A DNA stretch of 64,000 nucleotides from JBFAPK01 sp040676675 (GCF_040676675.1 NZ_JBFAPK010000020.1:1-64000), one strand, 5' to 3'. Shown: positions 24,106-33,130, counted from the stretch's first letter. Notes: a model not told the origin generated them from the sequence alone. Made by a program: numbers and translations.

Positions 24106-25131
24106 GTGACCGAGGCACAGGCGACTCCCCAAGTCCGCAAGCGCGTGCTGCTGGCCAAGCCCCGTGGCTACTGCGCCGGGGTCGATCGCGCGGTACAGAC
24201 CGTGCAGGAGGCGCTCAAGCTCTACGGAGCGCCGATCTACGTACGCAAGCAGATCGTGCACAACAAGCACGTCGTGTCGACGCTGGAGCGGCAGGGCGCG
24301 ATCTTCGTCGAGGAGAACGAGGAGGTGCCCGAGGGCGCCATCGTGATCTTCTCGGCGCACGGCGTCGCCCCGGAGGTGCACGAGCAGGCCAAGGCCCGCT
24401 CGCTACGGGCGATCGACGCCACCTGCCCCCTGGTCACGAAGGTGCACCACGAGGCCCGGCGCTTCGCGGCCGACGACTACGACATCCTGCTCATCGGTCA
24501 CGAGGGGCACGAGGAGGTCATCGGTACCTCCGGTGAGGCTCCCGCGCACATCCAGCTGGTCGACGGCCCGGGCGCGGCCGACACGGTGACGGTGCGCGAC
24601 CCGGCGAAGGTGGTGTGGCTCTCCCAGACCACGCTCTCGGTGGACGAGACGATGGAGACCGTGGCGCGGCTCAAGCGCCGGCTGCCGCTGCTCCAGTCGC
24701 CCCCGAGCGACGACATCTGCTACGCGACCCAGAACCGCCAGCACGTGGTCAAGGAGATCGCCCCCGACTGCGACGTGGTCATCGTGGTCGGCTCGCGGAA
24801 CTCGTCCAACTCCGTACGGCTCGTCGAGGTCGCCGTCGACGCCGGTGCCCGCGCGGGCTACCTGGTCGACTACGCCTCCGAGATCGCCGACGAGTGGCTG
24901 GCCGGCGCGACCACGGTCGGCGTGACCTCGGGCGCCAGCGTTCCGGACGATCTCGTCATGGAGGTCCTCGACCACCTGGCCGAGCGCGGCTTCGGCGAGG
25001 TGACCGAGATCACGACCGCCGACGAGCGGCTCACCTTCTCGCTGCCGCAGGAGCTCAAGCGCGACATGCGTGCCGCGGCGGCCCGGGCCGCCCAGGCCGC
25101 GCCGCTGGCGGCCACCGCGGTCGAGTCCTGA
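24106..25131 (+). CDS. ispH: 4-hydroxy-3-methylbut-2-enyl diphosphate reductase
   Basis: Last enzyme of the MEP isoprenoid pathway, an iron-sulfur protein turning HMBPP into IPP and DMAPP. 341 aa. The three cluster Cys are Cys23 (RGYCAGVDRA), Cys107 (DATCPLVTK) and Cys205 (DDICYATQNRQ). HNKHVV and SAHGVAPEV supply conserved substrate His residues, and TSGASVPDDLV is near the end. The Ala-rich C-terminal tail is an extension. It feeds the prenyl diphosphates used by the short cis-prenyltransferase at 9.9 kb. Confidence 0.96.
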   Translation: MTEAQATPQVRKRVLLAKPRGYCAGVDRAVQTVQEALKLYGAPIYVRKQIVHNKHVVSTLERQGAIFVEENEEVPEGAIVIFSAHGVAPEVHEQAKARSLRAIDATCPLVTKVHHEARRFAADDYDILLIGHEGHEEVIGTSGEAPAHIQLVDGPGAADTVTVRDPAKVVWLSQTTLSVDETMETVARLKRRLPLLQSPPSDDICYATQNRQHVVKEIAPDCDVVIVVGSRNSSNSVRLVEVAVDAGARAGYLVDYASEIADEWLAGATTVGVTSGASVPDDLVMEVLDHLAERGFGEVTEITTADERLTFSLPQELKRDMRAAAARAAQAAPLAATAVES

Positions 25132-25199
25132 CCGGGGCGAGGGGCACCGTGACACCGGCCGCCGGGAACGAGAAGTCGGCACCGAGCGTCGTACGCCCC

Positions 25200-25622
25200 A
25201 TGCGAATGATCAGCATTGCCGCGCTCGTCGCGGTCGCGGGCCTGGCCCTCTCCGGCTGCGGCCAGGACGGCCGGACCGGCGGCGGCTCCACTCCGCCGCC
25301 GACGGCATCGGGAGGTCCCTCGTTGAGCAACCCGCCCTCGCCGCCGAACCCGCTGAGCCCGTCGCCGCCCGTGGCGAAGTCGCCGCCGCCGCGTACGCCG
25401 GGCTCCCCGCAGCCCACCGACCTCCGTACGCTCACCGGCACGGTGACCGCCGGCGTCGAGGCGAACTGCGTACTGCTCGACAACTTCCTGCTCGTCGGCG
25501 GCCCTCGGGACGTCCTGCGGCCCGGCGCGCGGGTCTCGGTCACCGGCCGGGTGCAGTCCGACCTGATGACCACCTGCCAGCAGGGCACCCCCTTCGTGGT
25601 GCAGAGCGCCAAACCCGCTTGA
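25200..25622 (+). CDS. small Pro-rich lipoprotein, hypothetical
   Basis: 140 aa. A clean lipoprotein signal peptide (RMISIAALVAVAGLALSG, Cys20) is followed by a Pro/Ser linker (residues about 28-70) and a small beta-rich domain (LTGTVTAGVEANCVLLDNF to FVVQSAKPA) with a possible disulfide pair. An in-frame GTG at 25149 has a better ribosome site (GAGGGG) but would add 17 residues before the signal peptide. The fold recalls small OB-like domains; no function can be named. Confidence 0.7.
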   Translation: MRMISIAALVAVAGLALSGCGQDGRTGGGSTPPPTASGGPSLSNPPSPPNPLSPSPPVAKSPPPRTPGSPQPTDLRTLTGTVTAGVEANCVLLDNFLLVGGPRDVLRPGARVSVTGRVQSDLMTTCQQGTPFVVQSAKPA

Positions 25623-25627
25623 GCTTC

Positions 25628-25813
25628 CGCGCTCGCTGGACCTCTGCGCTCGCGCGCTTCGCGGCGCCTGAGAGGCGATCGTCCTTCGCCTGCGGGGCGC
25701 GACCGCTTCGCGGCGCCTGAGAGGCGATCGTCCTTCGCCTGCGGGGCGCGACCGCTTCGCGGCGCGCTCCTCGGCTGCAGGACGACGCCGGCGCCGCTAC
25801 GCGCGCTCGCTGG
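25628..25813. repeat. 49-bp tandem repeat flanked by 12-bp direct repeats
   Basis: A 49-bp unit beginning CGCTTCGCGGCGCC starts at 25655 and again at 25704, identical, with a third partial copy at 25753 (period exactly 49). Each unit contains GGCGA-N7-TCGCC. CGCGCTCGCTGG flanks the array at 25628-25639 and 25802-25813. No protein-like frame fits. It fills the gap between the small lipoprotein gene and the convergent subtilase gene. Confidence 0.8.
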
Positions 25814-25827
25814 GGCGGGAAAACAGA

Positions 25828-25857
25828 GAGCCCGCCCCCCTAATAGGGGGCGGGCTC
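25828..25857 (-). terminator. strong rho-independent terminator of the subtilase gene
   Basis: GAGCCCGCCCCC (25828-25839) and GGGGGCGGGCTC (25846-25857) form a 12-bp perfect stem with a 6-nt loop, 22 bp after the subtilase stop. On the minus strand it is followed by TCTCTGTTTTCCC, a genuine T-rich tail. Confidence 0.85.
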
Positions 25858-25879
25858 CGGTGCTGTCGGGCGCGTCAGG

Positions 25880-28800
25880 TCAGCTGACCGCGCGGATCGA
25901 CACCGCGCCCTGGCCGACGACCGCTCCCTGGTCGGTGACCACGGAGAGCTCGCCGTAGAGGGTACGGCCGGCGGCCGGGGCCGCGTTGGCCGTGACGGCG
26001 CCGGTGGCCGTGGCGGTGGCGCCGTTGGCCAGGTCGAAGGTACCGGTCGACGTGGTCACGGAGCCGAGCGACGGCGCCGTGAACGAGTCCCGGTAGTCGT
26101 ACTGGGTGCTGCCACCGCTGCCGTCGACGTTGTAGCCGTCGACGACCACCCGGTACGTGCCCGGCGCCGGGTTGGCCAGCGTCACGGCCTCCTCCGAGTC
26201 ACCGTCGGCCGAGCGGCCGACCTCGGCGGTACCGAGGTAGACGTAGAGGTCCAGGTCGGCGCCGAGGTTGGCGGGGTTACCGATCACCGCGGTGAGGCTG
26301 GTCGCCCCGGCCGGTACGTTGACCGTGTACTCCTGCGTCGTGTGCTCGACGATGGTGGGCCGGGCGGTGCTGGCGCTGGAGAGCGCCCCGCCCTTGGTGG
26401 TGACCGTCGCCGGGCCGAAGTCGTTCTTCAACGACCAGGTCAGCGGCGTCGGTACGCCCGCCGACACGCTCGCCAGGTCCACGACGGCCGGGTTCACCGA
26501 CACGCCCTGGATCTCTGCGCTCAGCCGGAACGGGTTGTCCAGCGCCGGCGTGGTACGCCGGGCCTCGACCTCGATCTCCCAGATCCCGGGGATCGGGTTC
26601 TGGTAGTCGCGCTCCTGCGGCTTGCACGCCGCCGCGTCGGAGTAGTTGGTGAAGCACGCGGTGCTCGCCGTGCTCTCCACGTGCAGCCCGTACGGGTTGA
26701 TGGCGATGAACCGGACCTGCGAGCCGGTGGCGATGCGGGAGAGGTTCACCTGCAGCGCCTTGGCGCCCTGCGGGACGGTGACGAAGTACGAGGTGAAGCC
26801 GTTGCGCTCCACCGAGCCGTCGGCGGCGAACGAGTAGTCCGGGTGCTTCGGCGTCTCGCCCACCACCACGGTGTTGAGGATCTCGAAGTCGACCGCGTTC
26901 GTCTTCGGGTCGTCGACCCGCAGGATCGCGCTGTGCGCGCCCACGCCGGCCTTGGCCTCCACCGTGACGGTCACGGTCTTGCCCAGCGGCAGGGTGACGC
27001 TCTTCGGGGCGCCCCGGAAGGTCCCGTCGTTGCCGACCCAGCTGAGCGAGTGCTTGACGTTCCCCTTCGGGCCGCTGGTCCGGGTGATCTTCACGGCGTA
27101 CGTCTTGGCGACGCCGGGCTTCTGGCCGCCGTCGCCGGCCGCGCACCGGTTGTAGATGCCGGTACCACGGCCGGGGGTGCTCAGCTGCTCGTCGAGCGGG
27201 CTGCAGACCGGCGCGTCCACGCTGTAGTCGCGGGTCTCGACGCCCTTGGCGAGCAGCTTCCACGCGCCGTTGACGTTCAGCAGACCGTTGCCCTGCGCGT
27301 GGGCCGGGGCCCCGTCGATCCAGGTCGCGGACGAGTAGATCGCCCGGCGCAGCGCGGCCGGGGTGACGCCCAGGTCGTTCGCCTTAGCGGCCGAGAGCAG
27401 CAGTGCGGCCGAACCGGTCGCCTGCGGCGCCGCCATCGACGTGCCCTGCAGCATGCTGTACCCCGGCGGCAGGGCGTAGCCGGCCTCGGCGACCGGGCCG
27501 CCCGGCAGGAAGACCGGGGTGGTGGAGATGGCCGAGCCGGGCGCGGTGATGTTCGGCTTGAAGCCGCCGTCCTCGCGCGGCCCGCGGGAGGAGAAGTTGT
27601 GCAGCTGGTACGGCGTGCGGACGACGGCGCCGTAGTTGGCCAGCCAGCTCTCCTTGCTGATGCTGGAGGCGACGCTCACCACGTCGCTGGCGGTCGCCGG
27701 GTCGCCGGTGGTGTTCACGCCGGGCCCGTCGTTGCCGTCCGAGATGAACAGCTGCACACCGTAGTCGTTGATCAGCCGGTTGTAGAGCGTGGCGCGGGCG
27801 TCGGCGCCGTCGTTGAGCGCCGGCAGGCCGCCGATCGAGACGTTGACGACGTCGACCTTGCGGTTGACCACCAGCTCGACCATGCCCGTGGTCAGCGCGG
27901 CGTACGTGCAGCCACCGCCCCAGCTGCAGGCGCGGGCGGAGACCAGCTTGGCACCCGGCGCGGCCCCGTCGAAGACGGAGTTGCCGAACATGTCGTTGGC
28001 GGCGGTGATGCCGGCGACGTGGGTGCCGTGCTCGCTCTCCAGGATGCCGATGTTGACGTAGTCGACCAGGCCCGGCCCGCCGGCCGGGGTGGTGTCGACG
28101 TCCTCGCGGTACTCGACCACGAACGGCATCTGCTCGCGTACGGCGGTCGCCGGGTTGTCGGTACCGAAGTGCCCGATGTCGTACTTCTCGCGGTACGGCC
28201 GCATCACCGCGTCGTCGGTGAAGTCGCGGTTCTGGTTCACGTCCACCCGGATGTCGTGGTTCACCGGGTTGTAGAGGATGCCCCAGGTGTCGGTGGTGTC
28301 GCCGTCGCGGTTGACGTCACCGGCCGCGTCGTCGGCGATGGTGATCGACTCGGAGAAGCGGTTGAACCGCCACGTCCCCGCGGGGGCGGTCCAGGTGGCT
28401 CCGGCGGCGCTGAAGGTCGGGCCGGTCACCTCGGTGAGCATCGGACGCCAGGCGCTGTCCTCCAGCGGGTCCGTCGCCGTGAACCAGTCGGTGATCTTGC
28501 GCTCGCCGGTGGTGGTCTTCTGGAGGGCGGGGCTGTCCAGGTCGACGCCCGAGTCCATGATGCCGATCGTCACGCCGCGCCCGTCCCACGCCGGGTGCTG
28601 CTGCTTGAAGGAGACCGCGCCGGTCTCGTTGGTCGGCATGAACGGGTTGGCGGCCGGGGTGTCCGCTCCCGGCGCCTTCACGGCCGGAGCCTGGGCCTTG
28701 GCCGTCGCACCGGTACCCGGCTTTCCGGCCGGGCGCGGGTCCGGCAGCTGCACCACGTCGTTGAGGTCGACGGCCGTGACGCCGGGCAGCTTCGCGGCCT

Positions 28801-29149
28801 TGAGCGCCTGCGCGGTGGGCACCGTGGCCAGCAGGTAACCGACCGAGTCGTACCGACGGCTGATCTTGCCACCCAGCTTGCCGAGCGCGGCGGCGACGTC
28901 CTTGGTGCGGGCCTTGTCCGTGGCGACGATGAGCGTCACCGTCGGCTCGCCCTTGGCCTCGGCGTCGTTGAGCAGCTTGGCGTCGTGCGAGCCGAGCGTC
29001 TCCACCGGCGTGGTCTTCGGGACGTCGGTCTCGCCCGGCGGGTTCGCGCTGGCGGTGGTGGCGCCGGCCAGCGTCATGGCGCCGGCGGCCACGACCGACG
29101 CGAGGAGGCCGGCGGAGGTGCGCCGGCTCCAGGTGCGGGGTCTACTCAC
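25880..29149 (-). CDS. secreted S8 family serine peptidase (subtilase)
   Basis: 1089-aa secreted protease. A signal peptide (TSAGLLASVVAAGAMTLAGA to about residue 36) leads to an I9-type prodomain (about 55-135). In the S8 catalytic domain Asp199 lies in GIMDSGVDLD, His374 in SEHGTHVAGI and Ser571 in QGTSMAAPQATG; SDGNDGPG supplies the oxyanion Asn. A long insert between Asp and His (about 215-360) holds Asp-rich stretches (DVNRDGDTTD) that may bind calcium. Several C-terminal beta domains follow, the last with NLGADLDLYVYLG and a PPC-like APGTYRVVVDGYNVDG. GTG start with GGAGG 8 nt upstream. Probably a nutritional or developmental exoprotease. Confidence 0.93.
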   Translation of the reverse strand: MSRPRTWSRRTSAGLLASVVAAGAMTLAGATTASANPPGETDVPKTTPVETLGSHDAKLLNDAEAKGEPTVTLIVATDKARTKDVAAALGKLGGKISRRYDSVGYLLATVPTAQALKAAKLPGVTAVDLNDVVQLPDPRPAGKPGTGATAKAQAPAVKAPGADTPAANPFMPTNETGAVSFKQQHPAWDGRGVTIGIMDSGVDLDSPALQKTTTGERKITDWFTATDPLEDSAWRPMLTEVTGPTFSAAGATWTAPAGTWRFNRFSESITIADDAAGDVNRDGDTTDTWGILYNPVNHDIRVDVNQNRDFTDDAVMRPYREKYDIGHFGTDNPATAVREQMPFVVEYREDVDTTPAGGPGLVDYVNIGILESEHGTHVAGITAANDMFGNSVFDGAAPGAKLVSARACSWGGGCTYAALTTGMVELVVNRKVDVVNVSIGGLPALNDGADARATLYNRLINDYGVQLFISDGNDGPGVNTTGDPATASDVVSVASSISKESWLANYGAVVRTPYQLHNFSSRGPREDGGFKPNITAPGSAISTTPVFLPGGPVAEAGYALPPGYSMLQGTSMAAPQATGSAALLLSAAKANDLGVTPAALRRAIYSSATWIDGAPAHAQGNGLLNVNGAWKLLAKGVETRDYSVDAPVCSPLDEQLSTPGRGTGIYNRCAAGDGGQKPGVAKTYAVKITRTSGPKGNVKHSLSWVGNDGTFRGAPKSVTLPLGKTVTVTVEAKAGVGAHSAILRVDDPKTNAVDFEILNTVVVGETPKHPDYSFAADGSVERNGFTSYFVTVPQGAKALQVNLSRIATGSQVRFIAINPYGLHVESTASTACFTNYSDAAACKPQERDYQNPIPGIWEIEVEARRTTPALDNPFRLSAEIQGVSVNPAVVDLASVSAGVPTPLTWSLKNDFGPATVTTKGGALSSASTARPTIVEHTTQEYTVNVPAGATSLTAVIGNPANLGADLDLYVYLGTAEVGRSADGDSEEAVTLANPAPGTYRVVVDGYNVDGSGGSTQYDYRDSFTAPSLGSVTTSTGTFDLANGATATATGAVTANAAPAAGRTLYGELSVVTDQGAVVGQGAVSIRAVS

Positions 29150-29248
29150 GTTCTCTTCCTCCAGAGAACAGGGCCCTCAATATCAGGGCACGCGTGAGCC
29201 GCATCCTTCGCGCTGCCGGCATCGCTTGTCACTAGCCACCGGGCCGTT

Positions 29249-29264
29249 GTGACCAGCCCGTGAC
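29249..29264 (+). promoter_or_regulatory. GTGAC-N6-GTGAC direct repeat upstream of subtilase
   Basis: Two GTGAC pentamers separated by CAGCCC, about 100 bp upstream of the subtilase start in the 232-bp gap to rmuC. The geometry equals the GTnAC-N6-GTnAC site described for the actinobacterial response regulator MtrA. Assignment to MtrA is inference. Confidence 0.35.
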
Positions 29265-29381
29265 ATGTTCTGGTCGAGTGGGGTGAATTGCCGGTCAACT
29301 AGCGGATGACCTGCGACGGGACGACCACGCGGAGTGCCCGACGGTCCGATGTCGAAGATCGGCCGAATCCGCTAATGGAAA

Positions 29382-30575
29382 TCAGTCCCTGGTCGAAGAT
29401 CGGTCCACAGTGGAGCCTCCGGGTGCGCCGTCGACCAGTTCGGGTGCCTGCGGCTGGCGGGGCGCCAGCTCGACCTGGGCCGGCGTGGCCAGCTCGTCCC
29501 GCGAGACACCCAGCTCGGCGAGCTTGCGGGCGCTGACCAGTACCCGCGCCTCCAGCGAGCCGACCGCCCGGTTGTACGCGGTGACCGCGCCGCCCAGCGC
29601 GCCGCCCAGCTTCGAGACGTGATCGCCCAGAGTGGAGAGTCGACCGTACAGCTCGCGGGCGAGCGAGTGCACGGCCACCGCGTTGCGGGCCAGCGCCTCC
29701 TGCCGCCAGGCGTAGGCGACGGTACGCAGCAGCGCGACCAGGGTCGCCGGGGTGGCCAGTACGACGTTGCGGGCGAACGCGTGCTCCAGCAGCGTGGGAT
29801 CGCGTTGCAGCGCCACGTCGAGGAACGGGTCGGCCGGTACGAAGAGCACCACGAACTCGGGCGTCTGGTCGAACGCGGCCCAGTAGGACTTGGCCGCGAG
29901 CGAGTCGACGTGCGCGCGTAGGTGCCGCGCGTGCAGGTCGAGCTGCGCGTCCCGGCCGCGCTCGTCGCGGGCCTCCATGGCGCTCAGGTACGCGTCGAAC
30001 GGCGCCTTGGCGTCGACCACCACGGTACGGCCGCCGTCCAGGCGGACCACCAGGTCGGGGCGGACCCCCTGCTGGTCCGTGGCGGCGGTCACCTGCTCGG
30101 AGAAGTCGCAGTGTTCGAGCATGCCGGCCGCCTCGACGATGCGCCTGAGCTGGTGCTCGCCCCACCGGCCGCGCACCTGCGGCGCGCGCAGCGCCGCCAC
30201 GAGCTGCTTGGTCTCGGTACGCAGCTCGCCGGAGACGGCGCTCATCGCGCGTACCTGCTCGCGCAGTTCGGCGTAGGCGTCGACCCGCTCGTGCTCCAGC
30301 TCGGTCACCCGCTGCTCGTAGCGGCGCAGCGTCTCGTGCAGCGGGGCGACCGCCCGGGCCACCGCCTCCTGCGACTGCGCGGTCGCCTCGTAGGAGAGCG
30401 CCCGCATCGACTGCTCCAGGCGGCCCTCGCCCTCGCGGGTGGCGCGCAGCGTGGCGTCGAGCCGGGCGATCTCGGCGGCGGACCGGGCGCGGGCCGCGAG
30501 CCAGCCCGCGGCGCCGCCGGCGCCGAGGCAGACCACCACCACGGCCACGGTCGAAGCGTCCACGTCGCGAAGCAT
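29382..30575 (-). CDS. rmuC: RmuC family DNA recombination protein
   Basis: 397-aa member of the RmuC family, which limits inverted-repeat recombination and has a predicted nuclease-like core. An N-terminal membrane anchor (residues 8-28) leads into a coiled coil (about 35-115), then the core with RGRWGEHQLRRIVEAAGM, VVDAKAPFDAYL, FVVLFVPADPFLDVAL and NVVLATPATLVALLRTVAYAWRQ split over two strands. The ATG at 30575 has no clear ribosome site. It faces the Gly/Asp-tailed gene divergently. Confidence 0.9.
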   Translation of the reverse strand: MLRDVDASTVAVVVVCLGAGGAAGWLAARARSAAEIARLDATLRATREGEGRLEQSMRALSYEATAQSQEAVARAVAPLHETLRRYEQRVTELEHERVDAYAELREQVRAMSAVSGELRTETKQLVAALRAPQVRGRWGEHQLRRIVEAAGMLEHCDFSEQVTAATDQQGVRPDLVVRLDGGRTVVVDAKAPFDAYLSAMEARDERGRDAQLDLHARHLRAHVDSLAAKSYWAAFDQTPEFVVLFVPADPFLDVALQRDPTLLEHAFARNVVLATPATLVALLRTVAYAWRQEALARNAVAVHSLARELYGRLSTLGDHVSKLGGALGGAVTAYNRAVGSLEARVLVSARKLAELGVSRDELATPAQVELAPRQPQAPELVDGAPGGSTVDRSSTRD

Positions 30576-30638
30576 GCCAAACGGGTACGCCGAACCGCTG
30601 CCCTGACTCGCCGAACAGCCGGTTTTGTCTGGCGGAGC

Positions 30639-30644
30639 TACTGT
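30639..30644 (+). promoter_or_regulatory. -10 box TACTGT of leaderless gene 30652
   Basis: TACTGT 7 nt before the GTG at 30652, no Shine-Dalgarno sequence. Confidence 0.5.
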
Positions 30645-30651
30645 CGTATTC

Positions 30652-31479
30652 GTGAGATGGATCTGGTTGCTGGTGCTGCTGGCCCTGGTCGTCGGCTTCG
30701 TGCTCTGGCGGCGGCGGGAGAGTGAGGCCCGCCACGCGCGCGAGTTGGCCGACGCGCGGGCGGAGGCCCAGCGCTGGTACGAGCGGCTCGGCGGGCAGCT
30801 GATGAACCTGCACGGCGACGAGCCGGCGGTGCGGCAGGCGCTCGCCGACGCGGGGGAGCGCTACAACGCGGCCGGTGGGCAGCTGGAGCAGGCGCGCAGC
30901 GCCCGGCAGTTCGAGCTGGCCCGGGAGACCGCGCTGGAGGGGTTGGCCTACGTGCGCGCGGCCCGTACCGCGCTCGGCCTCGACCCCGGCCCGGAGCTGC
31001 CGGCGCTGGCCGCGGCCCGGGGTGTGGGCCAGCTCACCAAGGAGCGCACGGTCGACGTGCAGGGGCAGGTCTTCAAGGCCGGCCCGCAGCCGGGACGGGA
31101 CACCCCCTACTACTACCCGGGCGGGCACTACCAGGGCCGTCCCGTGCCGGCCGGCTGGTACTCGCAGCCCTGGTGGAAGGGGGCGCTGGCGACCGGCGCC
31201 GGCGTGGTCGGCGGCATGCTGATCTTCGACGCGCTCTTCTCGCCGGCCTTCGCGGACCCGGGGTACGGCTACGACGAGGGCTACCAGGAGGGCTTCGCCG
31301 ACGGGGCGGACTTCGACGCCGACCAGGGCGGCGGCGGGGACGACTGGGGCGGCGGTGGCGACTACGCGGCCGGTGATTTCGGCGGCGGCGACTACGCGGC
31401 CGGTGACTTCGGTGGCGGCGGTGACTTCGGTGGCGGCGACTGGGGCGGTGGCGGAGACTTCGGCGGCGGGGACTTCTAG
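30652..31479 (+). CDS. membrane protein with Gly/Asp-repeat tail, hypothetical
   Basis: 275 aa: an N-terminal membrane helix (residues 3-20), a helical charged region (to about 130), a Pro/Tyr-rich middle (DTPYYYPGGHYQGRPVPAG), and a second hydrophobic segment (GALATGAGVVGGMLIFDALF). The tail is built of GGGD, YAAGDFGGGD and GGGDFGGGD repeats. The last 50 residues hold about ten Asp and over twenty Gly. Not recognised as a named family, although a helix plus Gly-rich tail occurs in other bacterial envelope proteins. A terminator follows at 31502. Confidence 0.75.
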   Translation: MRWIWLLVLLALVVGFVLWRRRESEARHARELADARAEAQRWYERLGGQLMNLHGDEPAVRQALADAGERYNAAGGQLEQARSARQFELARETALEGLAYVRAARTALGLDPGPELPALAAARGVGQLTKERTVDVQGQVFKAGPQPGRDTPYYYPGGHYQGRPVPAGWYSQPWWKGALATGAGVVGGMLIFDALFSPAFADPGYGYDEGYQEGFADGADFDADQGGGGDDWGGGGDYAAGDFGGGDYAAGDFGGGGDFGGGDWGGGGDFGGGDF

Positions 31480-31501
31480 CACTCCGGGACGGACCGACCT
31501 C

Positions 31502-31540
31502 CGGGGCGGGTACGTGGATCTTCACCACGCACCCGCCCCG
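31502..31540 (+). terminator. rho-independent-like terminator
   Basis: CGGGGCGGGT (31502-31511) pairs with ACCCGCCCCG (31531-31540). After one mismatch, CGTGG (31513-31517) pairs with CCACG (31525-31529). TCTTCTCTTC follows. It serves the plus-strand gene ending at 31479. Confidence 0.75.
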
Positions 31541-31568
31541 TCTTCTCTTCGCCGACGTCGCGGATCGG

Positions 31569-32381
31569 TCAGTCGCCGAAACCTCCCGGCCGGTTCTGGG
31601 AGAGACTGACCTCGAAGCGGCCGTTGCAGATTTTGGTCCGGCGTTCGAGGGTGAGATGCGTGGTCTGGCCGGGAAGCACGAGCCAGATCGCGTCGGCGGG
31701 CGGGTCGCAGGGACTCTTGTCGGCGTTCTCGTCCAGGCCGGCGAAGCCGTGCACGACCATCAGGTAGACCTCCGCGCCGGGGCGTAGCAGCAGTTTCCGG
31801 TCGGCGCCGCCGCCCACCGGTTCGGCGGTGGCGAGGGTCGCACCGCCGCCGTCCACGGCGCGAACCGTCGGAATCCCGGTGATGGTGCAGTCGCGGGAGG
31901 AGTCGTTGGTCAGGGCGTAGTAGCGACCCGTGGAGCCCATGGCTCCGTCGGCGCCGAGGAGGCGCACCGACAGATCGCCGGTACGGCAGCGCGGCGTCGC
32001 CGGCTGTCCGGACCCGGGTGATCCGCTCGCCGACCCGGTTGCCCCGGACGGTCCGGTCCGGCTAGGGGCGGGGCTCGTCGACGACGGGCTGGCCGTCGGG
32101 GAGGGCATCGCCGGTGAGGGCGAGACGGCGGGCGGGAGCGGCGGCGCGGACCGGCGCACCAGCGCGTTTCCCCCCACTGCGGCGAGTACGGCGACGGCGG
32201 CGGTGGTCGCCGCGATCGCGATCAGGCGGGACCGGCGCCGCCGCTCGTACGCCCGCCGGGCGGCCAGCGCGCCGGCCGGACGCAGCCGGTTCATGGTGTC
32301 CTCCCGGTATTCGTCGAACCGCCGACCGAGGAACTCGTCCGCCCACCCGTCGCCGCTGGTCAGGTCATCGCGGGTAGCCAT
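31569..32381 (-). CDS. DUF4232 membrane protein, putative partner of ECF sigma factor
   Basis: 270 aa. A cytoplasmic N-terminus (1-50) is followed by one membrane helix (RLIAIAATTAAVAVLAAVGG), a Ser/Pro-rich linker (about 80-130) and an outside DUF4232 domain with RCRTGDLSVRLLG, YYALTNDSSRDCTITG and CNGRFEVSLS; the Cys residues may form disulfides. The start at 32381 overlaps the 3' end of the sigma factor gene by 17 bp, so the two are translationally coupled. Position and topology suit an anti-sigma or sensor role, but no zinc anti-sigma motif is seen, so that is inference. Confidence 0.8.
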   Translation of the reverse strand: MATRDDLTSGDGWADEFLGRRFDEYREDTMNRLRPAGALAARRAYERRRRSRLIAIAATTAAVAVLAAVGGNALVRRSAPPLPPAVSPSPAMPSPTASPSSTSPAPSRTGPSGATGSASGSPGSGQPATPRCRTGDLSVRLLGADGAMGSTGRYYALTNDSSRDCTITGIPTVRAVDGGGATLATAEPVGGGADRKLLLRPGAEVYLMVVHGFAGLDENADKSPCDPPADAIWLVLPGQTTHLTLERRTKICNGRFEVSLSQNRPGGFGD

Positions 32382-32862
32382 GGTCCGCCTCCTCCGTGCT
32401 GTTGCTGAGGTCCTTCATCAGGGCCGCCCGCGCCCGGTGCAGCCAGGACCGGACCGTGCTGTCCGAGACCCCGCACTCGCGCGCGATCTCGGCGGTGGTG
32501 AGGCCGGCGAGGTAGTGCAGGGCGACCGCCCGTCGCTGTTTGAGCGGCAGCCGGGCGAGGGCGGCGTCGAGGTCCAGCCGTTCCGGCCCGGGGCCGGGCA
32601 CCTGCGCGGGCCGCTGACCGGCCAGGAAACGCAGGGCCGTACGGGACCGGCGCCACCGGCTGATCGCGAGGTTCCACGCGACCCGGCGGATCCAGCCGAG
32701 CGGGTCCTCGTACCGGCCGACCCGGTCCCAGCGACCCCAGGCGCGGCAGAACGCCTCCTGGACGACGTCCTGTGCTTCGGCGAGGTCGTTGGTGCCGGCG
32801 CGTAGCTGTGCCACCAGCCCGCCGAAGTGTGCGCTGTAGAAGTCGTCGAAGCTCGTCGACAT
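32365..32862 (-). CDS. ECF RNA polymerase sigma factor (SigE/SigM-like)
   Basis: 165-aa group IV sigma factor. Region 2 runs from DDFYSAHFGGLVAQL through DVVQEAFCRAWGRW to WIRRVAWNLAISRWRR (residues about 5-75). Region 4 has LPLKQRRAVALHYLAGLTTAEIA and GVSDSTVRSWLHRARAAL (about 100-152). The ATG at 32862 follows GGGGAG by 6 nt. Overlaps the downstream DUF4232 gene. Its target promoters cannot be read here. Confidence 0.92.
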   Translation of the reverse strand: MSTSFDDFYSAHFGGLVAQLRAGTNDLAEAQDVVQEAFCRAWGRWDRVGRYEDPLGWIRRVAWNLAISRWRRSRTALRFLAGQRPAQVPGPGPERLDLDAALARLPLKQRRAVALHYLAGLTTAEIARECGVSDSTVRSWLHRARAALMKDLSNSTEEADHGYPR

Positions 32863-33130
32863 GATGGTCTCCCCGTGGCCCGCCGTCACCGTCCGGTGCC
32901 GCGGGGGACCGTGTCGCTCCCAGCGTGCGTGGTCTGCACTGGTACCTCCTCGCTGACCCGACCCGCGTTCGTGCCGGGGTGGTGGATTGGCTGTGCTCCA
33001 CCAGGACACGCGCGGGAGGGCGGGAGCGTTGCGGACGACACCGCCGATCGACCGTACGGGATAAACCGCCGGTATCGCGCTTTGTCGCCTTACCCTGGAC
33101 GGGATCGTCTCGGCCGGACCGGGAGGCGCG

